Shown one piece after another: positions 62,801 to 64,000 of a stretch of DNA of 64,000 nucleotides (the first letter of the stretch is position 1; every line of letters begins with the position of its first letter). The stretch lies in the NCBI RefSeq assembly GCF_910592395.1, contig NC_088308.1, positions 20,785,501-20,849,500 of the forward strand, in the 5' to 3' direction. This DNA comes from Lineus longissimus (Eukaryota; Nemertea; Pilidiophora; Heteronemertea; Lineidae). The position numbers and the translations under genes were made by a program. The notes beneath the pieces are model-generated. The model was not told the origin of the DNA, searched no databases, and saw nothing but the letters and a program-made list of their open reading frames with translations.

Positions 62801-63735
62801 ACGTCCCCTCTGAGATGTAAACCAAGGTTCCTTACACCTAGCCAGGGCAACAAAAGACCCTATCCAAGTGACAAACATTAGAAGCTTGCCATGGAGTCTC
62901 AATAAGGAAGGGGACTGTTGATAAATCTATGTGGATGGTGCGGTGAGCCAAGCACATTTTCAGACACAATACAGAGTTTACTATGGCAATACCAACAGCT
63001 TTGCCTATCAACAGTAAGCTCACAAGTGCCGCAGACATCCAAATCTGTTGAAAACATGTGCCGCATAGGAATGAGAACTATACCTGTGTTATGTTCTTGA
63101 CTGGCTGGCCTAACAAAACATTCTTTGGTCCAATTTTCTCCACCAATTTATGAGAGACCTGTTGAGCACCACCCTGAAGAAAAGGAATACAACATATAAC
63201 TAGGTGGTATATTAAAACAAACACCTTTAAATGACATCAGATATCAAGCTGGTCAAAATCATGCCAAAAAAACCGACCTTAGGACAGATTTTTGGTCGAA
63301 AGACAGTTGTTGGGCACAAATCGGATAAGATCACAGTGTTTGCAATTTGCTGCTTCTGCATTTATACGGGACACTGTCACTGGATCTATGATGAAATCCC
63401 CATCAATGGATCTACCACGAGCAATCATAGATAAATATAGATTTGCCCATGATTGAATATATGATGGGATCCGAGCATAAAACATGGTTTGTAATAATCA
63501 TTAAAGATTCATCCATTGGCCAATTTAATGATTCTGTACACTTTTGCCTGTGAAATTTTCATCAAGTTATTGCTTACTTTGATTTTATATTCTTGTCCAG
63601 AATTTTCCTCCGATTCGATGACAGCCTGCAGACCCCCGGCAGCATGGCAGTAGTGCAGGAAGTACAGGAAAGACATGTCTTTAGGCAGCCGACCAAATAT
63701 ACATGTTAAGGCCGAGTCTATGGCATCACGAGCAC
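59815..63735 (-). CDS. Monoamine oxidase-like flavoprotein, C-terminal 361 residues
   Basis: Eight minus-strand exons join in phase: 63735-63578, 63173-63084, 62750-62663, 62417-62317, 61044-60865, 60707-60520, 60174-60087 and 60006-59815 (stop TAA). The 5' exons with the N-terminal FAD-binding fold lie beyond the window. Hallmarks are LYFLHYCHAAGG, KGGAQQVSHKLVE, PVGYLIKVIVTYKKAFW (the Lys contacts the flavin in MAO), REKNWAEEPYNGGCPVSTVMPG (Cys is the covalent FAD site) and VHFAGTESATVWCGFINGAV. The end has one hydrophobic helix, IKWTLGLGTLIVVVYAV, followed by lysines, like the outer mitochondrial membrane anchor of MAO. It should oxidatively deaminate amines. The two aromatic-cage tyrosines of MAO are replaced by Pro and Phe, so the substrate may differ. 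Intron 61045-62316 carries a repeat array. Confidence 0.92.
61190..62180. repeat. Three tandem copies of a 300-bp dispersed repeat
   Basis: TTTGACCTCTGTGACCTTG recurs at about 61198 (slightly altered), 61515 and 61816. Each copy is followed by GAGGTCAAAT-like sequence, GATATAAAATTGGTG in the first two, GGCCCCCT-type sequence and AGAAACGTGCCAT. The last copy ends in a GACGAC run (62093-62130). The family matches the copy at 4260-4465. It lies inside an intron of the monoamine oxidase-like gene. Confidence 0.85.
62093..62130. repeat. GAC trinucleotide run
   Basis: A GACGACGGACGACGAC-type run closes the 300-bp repeat array; the interruptions are GGACGAC units. Confidence 0.9.
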
Positions 63736-64000
63736 CTTTAAAACAGAATATTTCAAACAGATTTAGATGACACCTAGGACAAGTGGTGCTCATCACGGAG
63801 TTGAGCTTCAACAGAAATGCACAGCCCTATGCTGCTAGCATAATAACCAAAGTGCATTTAAAAAGTGCGCTTTATAAATGTGCTATTTTTGTTATTATTA
63901 TCAGAGTGTAGTGAATTTTCATAGACACACTTCAACAAACTATGCCATTAACACAAAGCTCAAATATGTTTCATTGTATTCCACCCCAAATGAGGGAAAT
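63736..64000. other. Intron of the monoamine oxidase-like gene (partial)
   Basis: This is intronic sequence upstream of the most 5' visible exon on the minus strand; the exon begins in mid-codon (phase 1), so at least one more exon lies outside the window. No other feature is seen. Confidence 0.6.

Overview
This is nuclear DNA from an animal, most likely a marine lophotrochozoan invertebrate (mollusc, annelid or brachiopod grade). The genes are split into many short exons with GT-AG introns. Products are typical of bilaterians: a diacylglycerol lipase, a selenoprotein methionine sulfoxide reductase, UBFD1, a tolloid/BMP1-type protease and a tail-anchored monoamine oxidase. Non-coding DNA is AT-rich and full of short inverted-repeat elements, minisatellites, ACATGTACATG-type words and a CCCCCTGGTGG / GACGACGAC repeat that I associate with molluscan-type genomes. 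The species assignment is inference. Six protein genes are supported; their exon joins were checked for reading phase by hand.

Layout. 1-7.9 kb: no gene recognised; small repeats. 7.95-13.5 kb (+): five exons of a gene I cannot assign, 5' end not found, with a TA-flanked inverted-repeat element starting 16 bp after its stop. 13.7-22.9 kb: gene-poor, with inverted-repeat elements and a local duplication. 22.9-29.4 kb (+): complete 11-exon DAGL-beta-like lipase, 663 aa. 29.4-33 kb: three adjacent unrelated degenerate tandem arrays. 33-37.8 kb (-): MSRB1 with an in-frame TGA at the selenocysteine position; its last exon and SECIS are unresolved. 38.2-41.4 kb (+): complete 8-exon UBFD1, head-to-head with MSRB1 over about 350 bp. 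42.9-44.3 kb: a minisatellite carrying a nested 120 bp MITE. 44.9-56.3 kb (+): complete 18-exon secreted astacin-CUB-CUB-EGF-CUB-CUB metalloprotease, 1172 aa, with a possible glycosaminoglycan site and a long polybasic tail. 57.7-59 kb: small repeats and MITEs. 59.8-63.7 kb (-): the last eight exons of a monoamine-oxidase-like flavoenzyme, continuing beyond the window.

The genes are independent transcription units of a compact animal genome. There is no operon-like cooperation; only MSRB1 and UBFD1 appear likely to share a promoter. The most unusual items are the unassigned gene with a possible CAAX end, the non-canonical tolloid-like protease with its GAG-type linker and basic tail, the altered aromatic cage of the MAO-like enzyme, and the cluster of tandem arrays.
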